DNA of 64,000 bases from Erwinia sp039023475 (GTDB taxonomy: Bacteria; Pseudomonadota; Gammaproteobacteria; Enterobacterales; Enterobacteriaceae), in NCBI RefSeq assembly GCF_039023475.1, contig NZ_JBCHVB010000001.1:682001-746000 (forward strand), given 5' to 3'. A program made the translations under genes and the position numbers. This document shows positions 35,973 to 43,917 of this stretch, piece after piece. Each line of letters starts with the position of its first letter. The first letter of the stretch is position 1. Below the pieces are notes generated by a model that made no database searches, was not told where the DNA came from, and saw only the letters and a list, made by a program, of their open reading frames with translations.

Positions 35973-37064
35973 ATGGGATTCAAATGCGGTATTGTGGGCC
36001 TGCCAAACGTCGGGAAATCCACCCTGTTCAATGCGTTAACCAAAGCGGGCATCGAAGCAGCTAACTTCCCGTTCTGTACCATTGAGCCGAATACCGGCGT
36101 GGTGCCAATGCCTGATTCCCGTCTGGATAAACTGGCGGAAATCGTTAAGCCTCAGCGTATCCTGCCAACCACCATGGAGTTCGTTGATATCGCCGGACTG
36201 GTGAAAGGCGCCTCCAAAGGTGAAGGCCTGGGCAACCAGTTCCTCACCAACATCCGTGAAACCGAGGCTATCGGCCACGTGGTGCGCTGCTTTGAAAATG
36301 ACAACATCATTCACGTCAATAACCGGGTCGATCCGGCTGACGATATTGAGGTTATCAACACCGAACTGGCCCTCTCCGATCTGGATACCTGCGAGCGTGC
36401 CTTACAGCGCGTGCAGAAGAAAGCCAAAGGCGGCGATAAGGATGCTAAAGCAGAACAGGCCGCGCTGGAGAAATGCCTGCCGCACCTGTCGAACGCCGGG
36501 ATGCTCCGCTCGCTGGATCTGAGCGATGAAGACAAAGCGGCGATCCGCTACCTGAGCTTCCTGACCATGAAGCCGACCATGTATATCGCCAACGTTAACG
36601 AAGACGGTTTCGAGAACAATCCTTATCTTGACAAGGTGCGTGAGATCGCCGCTGGCGAAGGTTCTGTGGTTGTGGCCGTTTGTGCCGCCGTTGAGTCGGA
36701 TATCGCCGAGCTGGAAGATGCGGACCGTGAAGAATTCATGGCCGAGCTGGGCATTGAAGAGCCGGGCCTGAACCGCGTGATCCGTGCCGGCTATTCGCTG
36801 CTGAACCTGCAAACCTACTTTACCGCTGGCGTGAAGGAAGTTCGTGCCTGGACTATTCCAGTGGGCGCTACGGCACCGCAGGCAGCAGGTAAAATCCATA
36901 CCGATTTCGAGAAAGGCTTTATCCGCGCACAGACCATCGCCTATGAAGACTTCATCACCTATAAAGGTGAACAGGGCGCGAAAGAAGCCGGGAAAATGCG
37001 TTCAGAAGGTAAAGATTACATCGTGAAAGATGGCGACGTGATGAACTTCCTGTTCAACGTCTAA
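35973..37064 (+). CDS. ychF: Redox-regulated ATPase/GTPase YchF (OLA1 family)
   Basis: Ribosome-associated Obg-like ATPase of 363 residues, almost identical to E. coli YchF. The P-loop GLPNVGKSTLFNALT is followed by the switch region DIAGLVKGASKGEGLGNQFL. The altered specificity motif NVNEDGF replaces NKxD, explaining the preference for ATP. A C-terminal TGS domain ends EGKDYIVKDGDVMNFLFNV. It regulates translation initiation and oxidative stress responses. Confidence 0.96.
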   Translation: MGFKCGIVGLPNVGKSTLFNALTKAGIEAANFPFCTIEPNTGVVPMPDSRLDKLAEIVKPQRILPTTMEFVDIAGLVKGASKGEGLGNQFLTNIRETEAIGHVVRCFENDNIIHVNNRVDPADDIEVINTELALSDLDTCERALQRVQKKAKGGDKDAKAEQAALEKCLPHLSNAGMLRSLDLSDEDKAAIRYLSFLTMKPTMYIANVNEDGFENNPYLDKVREIAAGEGSVVVAVCAAVESDIAELEDADREEFMAELGIEEPGLNRVIRAGYSLLNLQTYFTAGVKEVRAWTIPVGATAPQAAGKIHTDFEKGFIRAQTIAYEDFITYKGEQGAKEAGKMRSEGKDYIVKDGDVMNFLFNV

Positions 37065-37120
37065 GCTTTATCGTCTCATGAGGTTTTACTGAATCTCACC
37101 CTGACTGGCAATTTTATTGA

Positions 37121-37144
37121 ATCCACGCCGCTGCGTGGATTTTT
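37121..37144 (+). terminator. Intrinsic terminator of ychF
   Basis: ATCCACGC-CGCT-GCGTGGAT, an eight-pair stem followed by TTTTC, 57 bases after the ychF stop and before the integrase region. Confidence 0.85.
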
Positions 37145-37189
37145 CATTTCATAGAGTCTCAGCTCATCTCGTAACAACGCTGTCAAAAA

Positions 37190-37241
37190 TGAGTACATGG
37201 ATGAGTACAACACTCTTCCATCTTCATTTTAAGTGAGTACA
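37190..37241 (+). repeat. Three TGAGTACA direct repeats upstream of the integrase
   Basis: TGAGTACA occurs at 37190-37197, 37202-37209 and 37234-37241. The third extends as TGAGTACAACAACGG directly before a TATAAT at 37249-37254. Such arrays next to an integrase gene may be arm-type integrase sites or an autoregulatory operator. Confidence 0.55.
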
Positions 37242-37273
37242 ACAACGGTATAATAAATAAACAAGGCCCCGTT

Positions 37274-38469
37274 ATGCTCACTGATACGCAATGCCGCACT
37301 GCCAGGCCGAAAGAAAAACTCTATCGACTTAATGATTTCAACGGTCTCTACCTCGAAGTGAAACCCAATGGCAAAAAGGCTGGCGCTATCGGTTTAAACT
37401 CAACGGTAAATCCAGCATGTTTGCGCTGGGTGAGTACCCGACGGTCAAACTTGCCGAAGCTCGCGAGAAATGCGAGCAAGCGCGAAAGCAGGTCGCGGAT
37501 GGCGTTAGCCCAACACAGGCTCGTCAGTTAGATAAGATTCGCAAGGTCAACGACGCATCCAACACCTTTGAGCTAATCGCCAAAGAGTGGTTGCAGATGA
37601 AAGACTGGGCCGAAATCACCAAAACGCGACGACTTGATATGCTTGAGCGTGTAGTTTTCCCCAATATTGGCAAACTCCCTATCAGGGAAATCACACCACA
37701 TCACATTCTCAACATTCTTCAGCAAACCGCTAAACGCGGCGCACCGACCGTTGCGGCTGAAGCACGCCGTACTATTTCATCGATTTTCGAGCTGGCGGTT
37801 GCGACTCTCAGAGCAGATAGCAATCCTGTTTGGCCAGTACGTAAGGCGATTTCGGCAAATAAAACACAGCACAAACAGGCATTGAATCCACAGCAAATTG
37901 GGAAGTTATTAAGCTGCTTTGATAACAGTCGCGGCTCATACCAGGTTAATTATTGCATGTGGCTAATGTGGTGGACGCTGGCGCGTCCTGCCGAAGTCAC
38001 CGAAGCAACATGGGCCGAATTTGATCTTGATAACGCACTATGGACCATTCCCGCTACGCGCATGAAAGCTCGTAGGGAACATGTTATTCCCCTTCCCTCC
38101 CAAGCAGTCAAAATGCTCAAAACGCTGCAAGGATTAACCGGGCATCGTCAGCATCTATTTCCAGGCAGAGATAATCCGCTAGGGCCAATGACATCTCATT
38201 CTCTGCGCCAATTACTGAAAAGCCTCGGATGGAGTGGAACGTATAGTCCACATGCTACCAGAACTACAGGCAGTACACGTTTGAACGAAATGGGTTATCG
38301 GCCTGATGCTATCGAGGCTCAACTTGCGCACGCAGACACCAACAATGTTCGCCGCACATATAACCATGCGACCTATCTTGATGAACGTAGGGTGATGATG
38401 CAGGAATGGGCTGATAAACTGGACGAATGGGTAGACATAGACAAAAATTTTGATATTGATAAACAATGA
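37274..38469 (+). pseudogene. Tyrosine recombinase/integrase (P4-type), frameshifted
   Basis: Tyrosine site-specific recombinase with the N-terminal DUF4102 arm-binding domain (MLTDTQCRTARPKEKLYRLNDFNGLYLEVKPNGKK). Around 37376-37384 the frame is lost by an apparent one-base deletion: the first frame runs on as AGAIGLN, while the next frame gives the expected WRYRFKLNGK followed by SSMFALGEYPTVKL and the rest. The C-terminal catalytic domain is intact: ARPAEVTEATW (arginine), SPHATRTTGSTRLNEMG (HxxR), tyrosine in RRTYNHATYL. Reconstructed length is near 398 residues. A sequencing error is the alternative. It lies just after ychF; no tRNA is next to it. Confidence 0.88.
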
Positions 38470-38504
38470 AGGTTACACAATATCGTCCATTTGCAATTTA
38501 CTGT

Positions 38505-38540
38505 AAAAATAGAGGCACTGACGTTGATCAAAAGTGCCTC
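38505..38540 (-). terminator. Terminator of the papain-like gene
   Basis: GAGGCACT pairs with AGTGCCTC across a 13-base loop and is followed on the minus strand by TATTTTT, 22 bases after the stop codon. Confidence 0.75.
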
Positions 38541-38562
38541 GACAAAAACTGCTTATTTTATA

Positions 38563-39738
38563 TTAAAGTTCAGGGGCATATTCTCTTATGTAACCAATGA
38601 ATTTTATGGACATTTCATTAATTTCCTTGAAACCCTGTGTATTATTAAACTGTGCCGAATACCTTTCAATAATAATGAGTCGGTCCTTAATTATAAGCAG
38701 CATTCCTTTTGGCACTTGAAAGTCAGCCTCTGCATATTTAAGCCCTGTTTCAAGATTGTCTCGCCCCGCAATATAACTTTGCAACCGTTGTTTAAAAACA
38801 CTAACAGTATTATTTATTTCCTGCCTAAGAATTTCAAACAATTCATTTCTATCTCCACCAGATGCAAATTCAACATTTAATTTGAACAATGTGTAATCAT
38901 ACCTGTAGGGATTACGCTCTCTATCTATATTTATGTGGGCAAGATAGCCAGAAGCATACATGGCTTCGGTAAGCTCATCGTCAAGTCCAGGTACATCTTT
39001 ATTTTGATATAATGCCCAACTAATATCATTTAGAGTAGTGATAACTACTTCACCATAGGGAGAACCTACCATTTTAATACCATGGTTTTTGAAAATATCC
39101 ATTGCCCTGTTAATAAAATTAACAGTATTACCAGTGTGGTCTGTGTGAGGAGTTAATTCCAGCGCATGCCGGACTTCTGCTTCTGAAGCAGGATTGACTG
39201 CCCCCTTGACTTCGTGCAATAAGTCGTCATTATTTTCAATATCTGCTGGCGAACAAAAGTTAATATCATCGACAATATTTATGCCAGCTTCTTTATAGCA
39301 CTGTGCTACTAAGCGAGAGCAAAACTGTTTTCTGCTATTTTCAGAAAATTGCTTTAAAAACTGTGGTCCTTTTACCGATAGCGCTTCGGATACGGAGTAC
39401 TGGCTTCCGACAAGATAACGAGCATGTCCGCATATCTTTTCTATTACTTCAGGTTCAGGTGTTTCTTTAAGCCTCAATACCAAAAAATCATTTATTTCGC
39501 GCACTGTTGAACGATTAGGAATTCGGCTAAACACCCCCCCTGCTCGCGTTGCCTCAATGATAGTGCCACCAACGCATATCATTGCGTGAGAATATCGACT
39601 ACCGGTCTGTTCACAAATCTTTTCTGAATACCATTCGTACCCCCTCTCAAGAATGATATCGCCCGGCTGCAGATAATCTACATTTAGAATAAAATGCGGC
39701 CCTGTATAGTTATCTGAATTATTTACTTTATCCATCAT
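38563..39738 (-). CDS. Permuted papain-like (YiiX/NlpC-P60-type) hydrolase with unknown C-terminal domain
   Basis: A 391-residue soluble protein, cargo of the decayed integrative element. Residues about 15-190 match the circularly permuted NlpC/P60-like YiiX fold: LQPGDIILERGYEWYSEKI, histidine in GSRYSHAMICVGG, acidic residue in IIEATRAGG and the later cysteine in KQFCSRLVAQCYKEAG. The order His-Glu-Cys is that of permuted papain-like enzymes. The C-terminal about 200 residues, rich in helix-forming and charged stretches, were not recognised. No signal peptide is seen, so a cytoplasmic target is likely. The gene is much more AT-rich than the core genome, consistent with transfer. Substrate (peptide, lipid or amide) is unknown. 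Confidence 0.72.
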   Translation of the reverse strand: MMDKVNNSDNYTGPHFILNVDYLQPGDIILERGYEWYSEKICEQTGSRYSHAMICVGGTIIEATRAGGVFSRIPNRSTVREINDFLVLRLKETPEPEVIEKICGHARYLVGSQYSVSEALSVKGPQFLKQFSENSRKQFCSRLVAQCYKEAGINIVDDINFCSPADIENNDDLLHEVKGAVNPASEAEVRHALELTPHTDHTGNTVNFINRAMDIFKNHGIKMVGSPYGEVVITTLNDISWALYQNKDVPGLDDELTEAMYASGYLAHINIDRERNPYRYDYTLFKLNVEFASGGDRNELFEILRQEINNTVSVFKQRLQSYIAGRDNLETGLKYAEADFQVPKGMLLIIKDRLIIIERYSAQFNNTQGFKEINEMSIKFIGYIREYAPEL

Positions 39739-39813
39739 GATGATTCATTCCTTTAATTTAATAAAAACTTTAAACATTCCCTATCAAGAGGTAGTATTGT
39801 AAGTATACCCGTT

Positions 39814-40698
39814 TTAGTTCCACGCAATTTTTGAGATTTCCTGTTTTTCAGCCATCAGCCGGTACGCTTCCGGCGTCAGATTATTCAGAGATTCATGAGG
39901 CCGCTCGTTGTTATACTCGGCCAGCCTGCGCTCTGTAATTTCCCGCGCTTCATTCAGTGTCCTGAACAGGTAAAAATCCAGGATTTCTGTCCGGTACGTC
40001 CGGTTGAACCGTTCGATAAAGGCATTCTGTGTCGGCTTACTCGGCTTGATAAAGTCCAGCATCACCTCGTGCTCTTCTGCCCATTGTGCCAGGGCCAGCG
40101 ACACCAATTCCGGCCCGTTATCCATCCGTATTTTCACAGGATATCCACGGTTTGCCACTATCCTGTCCAGCACCCGTACCATTCTCTGAGCCGGGATATT
40201 CAGGTCGATTTCTATCGCCAGTGCTTCACGGTTAAAATCATCCACCACATTAAAGGTACGGAAGCGTCGGCCACAGACCAGCGCGTCGTGCATAAAATCG
40301 ATGGACCAGCTCTGGTTAAGCGCTTCCGGCGTTGCCAGCGGTGCCGGATTGCGCACCGGAAGACGTTGTTTGCCCTTGCGACGAAAATTCAGTTTCAGCA
40401 CGCAGTAAAGCCGGTGAACACGTTTGTGATTCCAGACGTTGCCCTGCCTGCGCAACACCTGAAACAGCTTCTTAAAGCCATATCGCGGATAGCGCTCAGC
40501 CAGTTCAGTTAAAGCCCGGATCACAGGTTCATCACGCCGGGTATCGGGCTGATAAAAATATACCGTCCTGCTCAGCGATAAGGTCCTACACGCCTGGCGG
40601 ATGCTCATGGCAAATTGTGCCGTCAGATAGCTGACGAGCTCCCGCTTTATTGCTGGTTTTAAAGCTTTTTTTCGATAACGTCTTTCAGCGCCCGACAT
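39814..40698 (-). CDS. IS3-family transposase OrfB (DDE catalytic part)
   Basis: Catalytic half of the transposase, normally made as an OrfAB fusion. The first residues come from the -1 frame upstream of the shift point. The rve integrase core shows the triad SIDFMHD, IRMDNGPEL and NAFIERFNRTYR (D-D-E), preceded by the HTH_21-type stretch YPRYGFKKLFQVLRRQG. The end ERPHESLNNLTPEAYRLM is typical. No frameshift is seen apart from the programmed one, so the element may be active. Confidence 0.92.
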   Translation of the reverse strand: MSGAERRYRKKALKPAIKRELVSYLTAQFAMSIRQACRTLSLSRTVYFYQPDTRRDEPVIRALTELAERYPRYGFKKLFQVLRRQGNVWNHKRVHRLYCVLKLNFRRKGKQRLPVRNPAPLATPEALNQSWSIDFMHDALVCGRRFRTFNVVDDFNREALAIEIDLNIPAQRMVRVLDRIVANRGYPVKIRMDNGPELVSLALAQWAEEHEVMLDFIKPSKPTQNAFIERFNRTYRTEILDFYLFRTLNEAREITERRLAEYNNERPHESLNNLTPEAYRLMAEKQEISKIAWN

Positions 40699-40925
40699 TC
40701 AAGACTGAGATCGGCAAACATCTGTTTTAGCCGCCGGTTCTCGTCTTCCAGATCTTTGATCTTTTTAATATCAGCCGCCTCCATCCCGCCATATTTCGCT
40801 TTCCAGTTGTAATAGCTGGCTTCGGATATAGCGGCCTCACGGCAGACATCTTTGACGGTTCGCCCGGCTTCGACAGACTTGAGAACGGCGATGATCTGGT
40901 GTTCAGTAAATCGGATCTTGCGCAT
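40659..40925 (-). CDS. IS3-family transposase OrfA
   Basis: DNA-binding half of 88 residues starting MRKIRFTEHQIIAVLKSVE behind GAGGAG; the upstream in-frame ATG is less well placed. It contains the helix-turn-helix VKDVCREAAISEASYYNWKAKYGG and a leucine-zipper-like tail (IKDLEDENRRLKQMFADLSLE). Translation normally ends at KKL-stop, and a -1 slip on the A7G run near 40667 would join it to OrfB. Confidence 0.92.
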   Translation of the reverse strand: MRKIRFTEHQIIAVLKSVEAGRTVKDVCREAAISEASYYNWKAKYGGMEAADIKKIKDLEDENRRLKQMFADLSLECRALKDVIEKKL

Positions 40926-40989
40926 AGCGATCTCCTCAGGGGACATAGTCATTATGTCGGAAGATCTCTAAAAGTGAATGGTCCGTATT

Positions 40990-41255
40990 GCAGGGATACT
41001 TCCACAGGCACGGAATAAATGTGAGAGCACCCGTAAGTTGCCATTGGGAAAGTCGTTTGAAACTGTGACATCGCACTCATTACGCAACATCCCCGACTGG
41101 AGCAGGATTTACAGCCCCCATGCCACCAGCAATATGTGCAGGACGCGATCAAACGAGATGATCATGAGTCTGCTGCAATTGAGACTCAACTGACCCATGC
41201 TGATACGAATAATATACGCGGCACTTATCATCCTGCGATTTATCTTGATGAGTAA
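40990..41255 (+). pseudogene. C-terminal remnant of a second P4-type integrase
   Basis: Plus-strand fragments align with the catalytic end of the integrase 3 kb upstream. One frame reads SHSLRNIPDWSRIYSPHATSN (compare SHSLRQLLKSLGWSGTYSPHATR). After a frameshift near 41160 the next frame reads HESAAIETQLTHADTNNIRGTYHPAIYLDE-stop (compare PDAIEAQLAHADTNNVRRTYNHATYLDE). The catalytic tyrosine is retained, but HxxR is changed and the N-terminal part is missing, probably cut by the IS element. It marks an older element in tandem. Confidence 0.75.
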
Positions 41256-41276
41256 AAATAGTGATGCGAAAAAAGG

Positions 41277-41444
41277 CTAATAAAATTGCGTTATGGGGAA
41301 ATACAATTTCAGGTTAGAAAAATAGTACAACCCGATAGCCAGCGTACCGCCATCACTCAACGTCAGATATAGAAGACCTTGTGCTACATTATTTGAGATT
41401 AATGCTGGACGCACATGCTTTCCAGGCAATGCCTTAATAAAATA
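41277..41444 (-). pseudogene. Possible gene fragment of unknown origin
   Basis: A minus-strand frame without a start codon reads about 55 residues with protein-like composition (KALPGKHVRPALISNNVAQG; LYLTLSDGGTLAIGLYYFS). It lies between the integrase remnant and the gntR promoter and could be debris of an inserted or lost gene. No family was recognised. Confidence 0.25.
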
Positions 41445-41507
41445 TCAGTAAGCCCCTCTTTTCCTTGAGAATTACTCAGTAAAATGCACCTGACACTCTA
41501 TAATTTT

Positions 41508-41531
41508 TGCTTTTAAAATGAGTAAAATGCA
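41508..41531. promoter_or_regulatory. Operator copy A of the island, before gntR
   Basis: TGCTTTT-N10-AAATGCA, half-sites 17 bases apart. It shares with copy B a 29-base alignment and lies 48 bases before the GntR start, as expected for autoregulation. Confidence 0.75.
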
Positions 41532-41578
41532 ATAATAGAGGCATTCTTTCGCATTTATTCCCTCGGCTGAGCGTACTT

Positions 41579-42472
41579 ATGAAGATTAGCGCCCTGACAG
41601 AACGGCTTTCGCTAAAAATTGTTAGTTTAATTAACACCGGTGATATTGCACCAGGTGCACACTTAAGCGTTCCCAAGCTCGCAGAAACCTTTGATGTATC
41701 ACGTTCTCCAGTGCGTGAAGCGCTGGTTTATCTTGAGCAGAAAGGTATCCTGCAACAAAGGCTCAACCGGGGATTCTTTGTCAAAGAAGACTACGCGCCA
41801 CAGCAGACCGGTGAGCCGGCAGAAATCGAGAATAATGATTTACCCGAATATTATCAGTTAGCTGAAGACTGGCTACAGGACAATATTGAATCTGAGGTCA
41901 CTGAGCTTTTTTTGATGAAGCGCTATGATATGACTAAAAGTCAGCTATCGACCGTACTGGCACGCGGGATCAGCGAAGGCTGGGTAGAACGTAAACAGGG
42001 ATATGGCTGGCGCTTCCTGCCTGTGGCCAAAACTAAAGCTGCACTTGAGCATATTTTCAGCTTTCGTATGGTGATTGAACCTATGGCTATCCTTGAGCCG
42101 ACCTTCAATGCACCGCAGGATAAAATTGACGAAATCCGTCGTGAACTGGAAATGTTGCTTGAAAGTGGTATTGAACGTCTGTCACCCAAACAGCTGCAGT
42201 TAGCCGGTTACCGGTTTCACGAGACAGTGATCGGCTTCTCTAATAATCCTTTCTTTGAAATATCGCTACGTAACGTTAACCGCATGCGTAAGCTTATGGA
42301 TTACCGCATCATGGATGATCGGAGTCGTTACTATTCAGAAGTAAAAGATCACATGCGTATTCTGGCTATGATAGAGGCAGGCCAGCGGATTGAAGCCTCT
42401 TATTCCATGAAGCAGCATCTTTCGGTGGCACTGGAGAATAAGAAAATGCGCCGTATCAGCGCAGAAGCTTAA
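41579..42472 (+). CDS. GntR family regulator with FCD domain and apparent second winged helix
   Basis: Transcription regulator of 297 residues. Residues about 1-70 are the GntR winged helix (HLSVPKLAETFDVSRSPVREALVYLEQKGILQQRLNRGFFV). Residues about 85-150 look like a second winged helix (DMTKSQLSTVLARGISEGWVERKQGYGWRF). Residues about 155-285 form an all-helical FCD-type ligand domain with possible metal-binding histidines (YRFHETVIGF, KDHMRILAMI, MKQHLSVAL). FCD regulators are usually about 230-250 residues, so the insert is unusual. It is probably the local regulator acting at the four palindromes of the island, one of which is upstream of its own gene. The ligand would be a pathway acid. 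Confidence 0.82.
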   Translation: MKISALTERLSLKIVSLINTGDIAPGAHLSVPKLAETFDVSRSPVREALVYLEQKGILQQRLNRGFFVKEDYAPQQTGEPAEIENNDLPEYYQLAEDWLQDNIESEVTELFLMKRYDMTKSQLSTVLARGISEGWVERKQGYGWRFLPVAKTKAALEHIFSFRMVIEPMAILEPTFNAPQDKIDEIRRELEMLLESGIERLSPKQLQLAGYRFHETVIGFSNNPFFEISLRNVNRMRKLMDYRIMDDRSRYYSEVKDHMRILAMIEAGQRIEASYSMKQHLSVALENKKMRRISAEA

Positions 42473-42477
42473 TCGAT

Positions 42478-42506
42478 AAAAAAAGGCTCATCCTGTGAGC
42501 CTTTTT
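42478..42506. terminator. Bidirectional terminator between gntR and the CitMHS gene
   Basis: A7-GGCTCA-TCCTG-TGAGCC-T5. The A-run on one side and T-run on the other serve the two convergent genes. Confidence 0.88.
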
Positions 42507-42508
42507 CT

Positions 42509-43846
42509 TCACGGTGCCGTGGAGTAAAGCGGATATAACCCCAGTAGCAAAGCTGAACCGAGAAAGATCATGCACAACAAAAATGCCCATTTGAAGGTAT
42601 ATTTTTGATGATCGCTGAACTCCACGCCTGCCAGTCCTACCAGTAAATAAGTCGATGCGACTAGTGGGCTAAGCAGGTGTACGGGTTGCCCTACCAACGA
42701 GGCACGACCAATTTCAATCGGGTCGATACCGTAAACTTTGGCCGCTTCCGCGAGCACGGGCAATACACCATAATAAAACGCATCATTAGACATAAAGAAA
42801 GTTCCAGGAAGGCTAATCAGCGCTGTAATGGGTGCCATATAGGGTCCCCATGAGTCAGGAAGCACATCCAGCAGCGTGCCGGACATTGCCGTTACCATGC
42901 CTGTCCCGGACAAGATCCCTGCAAAAATGCCTGCAGCCAGGAAAATTGAGGTTTGATTCAGCGCTGCCGGGGCATGTGCAGCAATGCGCTGACGCTGCGC
43001 GTCGATATGGGGATAGTTGATTAACAGTGCCAGAGCAAAGGCCACCATAAACAGCACCGACAATGGCAATACTTCAATCACCAGCGACGTCATAAGTACC
43101 ACAGTCAATCCGGCATTCAGCCAGAAAAGCTTAGGTCGACGTAGCTCTTCATTCACTTCATTAATGGCGGGCAAGTAGCTTTCCGCATCTTCCTCCAACG
43201 TCGAATCATGGCGATTATTTTGGATGCTAAGTTTCCCGAGCCGGCTGCGTTCGCGGATCCCGATATACCAGGAAAGAACCATCACACCAACGAATCCGCA
43301 CATCATGGAAGGTATAAGCGGCACAAATACATCAGCAGATTCTACTTTGAGTGATGCAGCAACACGCGCCACCGGTCCACCCCACGGCAATAAGTTAGTG
43401 ATACTTGCAGAGAGGAATACAACGCAGGTTAGTGCCAGAGGATCAAGACGGATTCGCTTGAACAAGGGTAGCATCGCCGTTACGCAAATCATGTAGGTGG
43501 TGGAACCATCGCCATCCAGCGAGACCAACGCTGCCAGAACGGCACTACACATGACAGCTTTAACCGGATCACCATTAATAATGCGCAGGAAAAAACGAAT
43601 AATAGGATCAAATAATCCGGTGTCGAACATAGTACTGAAATAAAGGATGGCGAAGATTACCATTACAGCCGTGGGAGCGACTTTCTTTAATCCATCAATC
43701 ATCATATCGCCCATTTCGTTACCGAATCCGCCTATTAAGGCAAAAATAATGGGAATAAGTATCAGAGCGACCAGAGCGGAAAGTTTCTTGGCCATAATCA
43801 GGATCATAAAGACCACAATCATGCCATAACCCAGAAGAGAGAGCAT
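42509..43846 (-). CDS. CitMHS family carboxylate transporter
   Basis: Inner-membrane carrier of 445 residues with about 12 hydrophobic segments. It fits the CitMHS family (citrate-Mg2+/H+ or citrate-Ca2+ symporters) by size and blocks: LVSLDGDGSTTYMICVTAMLPLFKRI, SITNLLPWGGPVARVAASLKV, and ALISLPGTFFMSNDAFYYGVLPVLAEAA. A charged loop near the middle (NNRHDSTLEEDAESYLP) separates the halves. The ATG stands behind AGGAGG. It is the second gene after the reductase. The substrate is probably a citrate-like polycarboxylate. Confidence 0.85.
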   Translation of the reverse strand: MLSLLGYGMIVVFMILIMAKKLSALVALILIPIIFALIGGFGNEMGDMMIDGLKKVAPTAVMVIFAILYFSTMFDTGLFDPIIRFFLRIINGDPVKAVMCSAVLAALVSLDGDGSTTYMICVTAMLPLFKRIRLDPLALTCVVFLSASITNLLPWGGPVARVAASLKVESADVFVPLIPSMMCGFVGVMVLSWYIGIRERSRLGKLSIQNNRHDSTLEEDAESYLPAINEVNEELRRPKLFWLNAGLTVVLMTSLVIEVLPLSVLFMVAFALALLINYPHIDAQRQRIAAHAPAALNQTSIFLAAGIFAGILSGTGMVTAMSGTLLDVLPDSWGPYMAPITALISLPGTFFMSNDAFYYGVLPVLAEAAKVYGIDPIEIGRASLVGQPVHLLSPLVASTYLLVGLAGVEFSDHQKYTFKWAFLLCMIFLGSALLLGLYPLYSTAP

Positions 43847-43917
43847 AAATCCTCCTGCACCTGTCTTTGACAGATGCTATTTAAATAGTTGTTTTTAACT
43901 GTCTGGTAAGGGAGTAT

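Larger units (their letters stand above)
39800..40985 (-). mobile_element. IS3-family insertion sequence (approximate ends)
   Basis: Element of about 1.2 kb with overlapping orfA and orfB and an A7G slippery site typical of IS3 elements. Flanking homology shows it sits at or just before the remnant of a second integrase (from about 40990). The inverted ends are not clear; a shared TTTTAG block is seen near both ends, and target duplication could not be proven, so boundaries are uncertain by 10-20 bases. Confidence 0.8.

Noticed and set aside
38491..38880. 129-residue plus-strand frame after the integrase
   Set aside because: It lies antisense to the papain-like gene and its terminator, without a ribosome site or family features.
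39797..40990. TATTG direct repeats as the IS target duplication
   Set aside because: The bases just inside the repeats do not form matching inverted ends, so the true boundaries remain open.
37065..41578. tRNA gene as the integrase attachment site
   Set aside because: No cloverleaf-like sequence or tRNA 3' end was seen next to the integrase or its remnant.
42509..43846. Citrate fermentation locus
   Set aside because: No citrate lyase, oxaloacetate decarboxylase or CitAB two-component genes are present beside the CitMHS gene.
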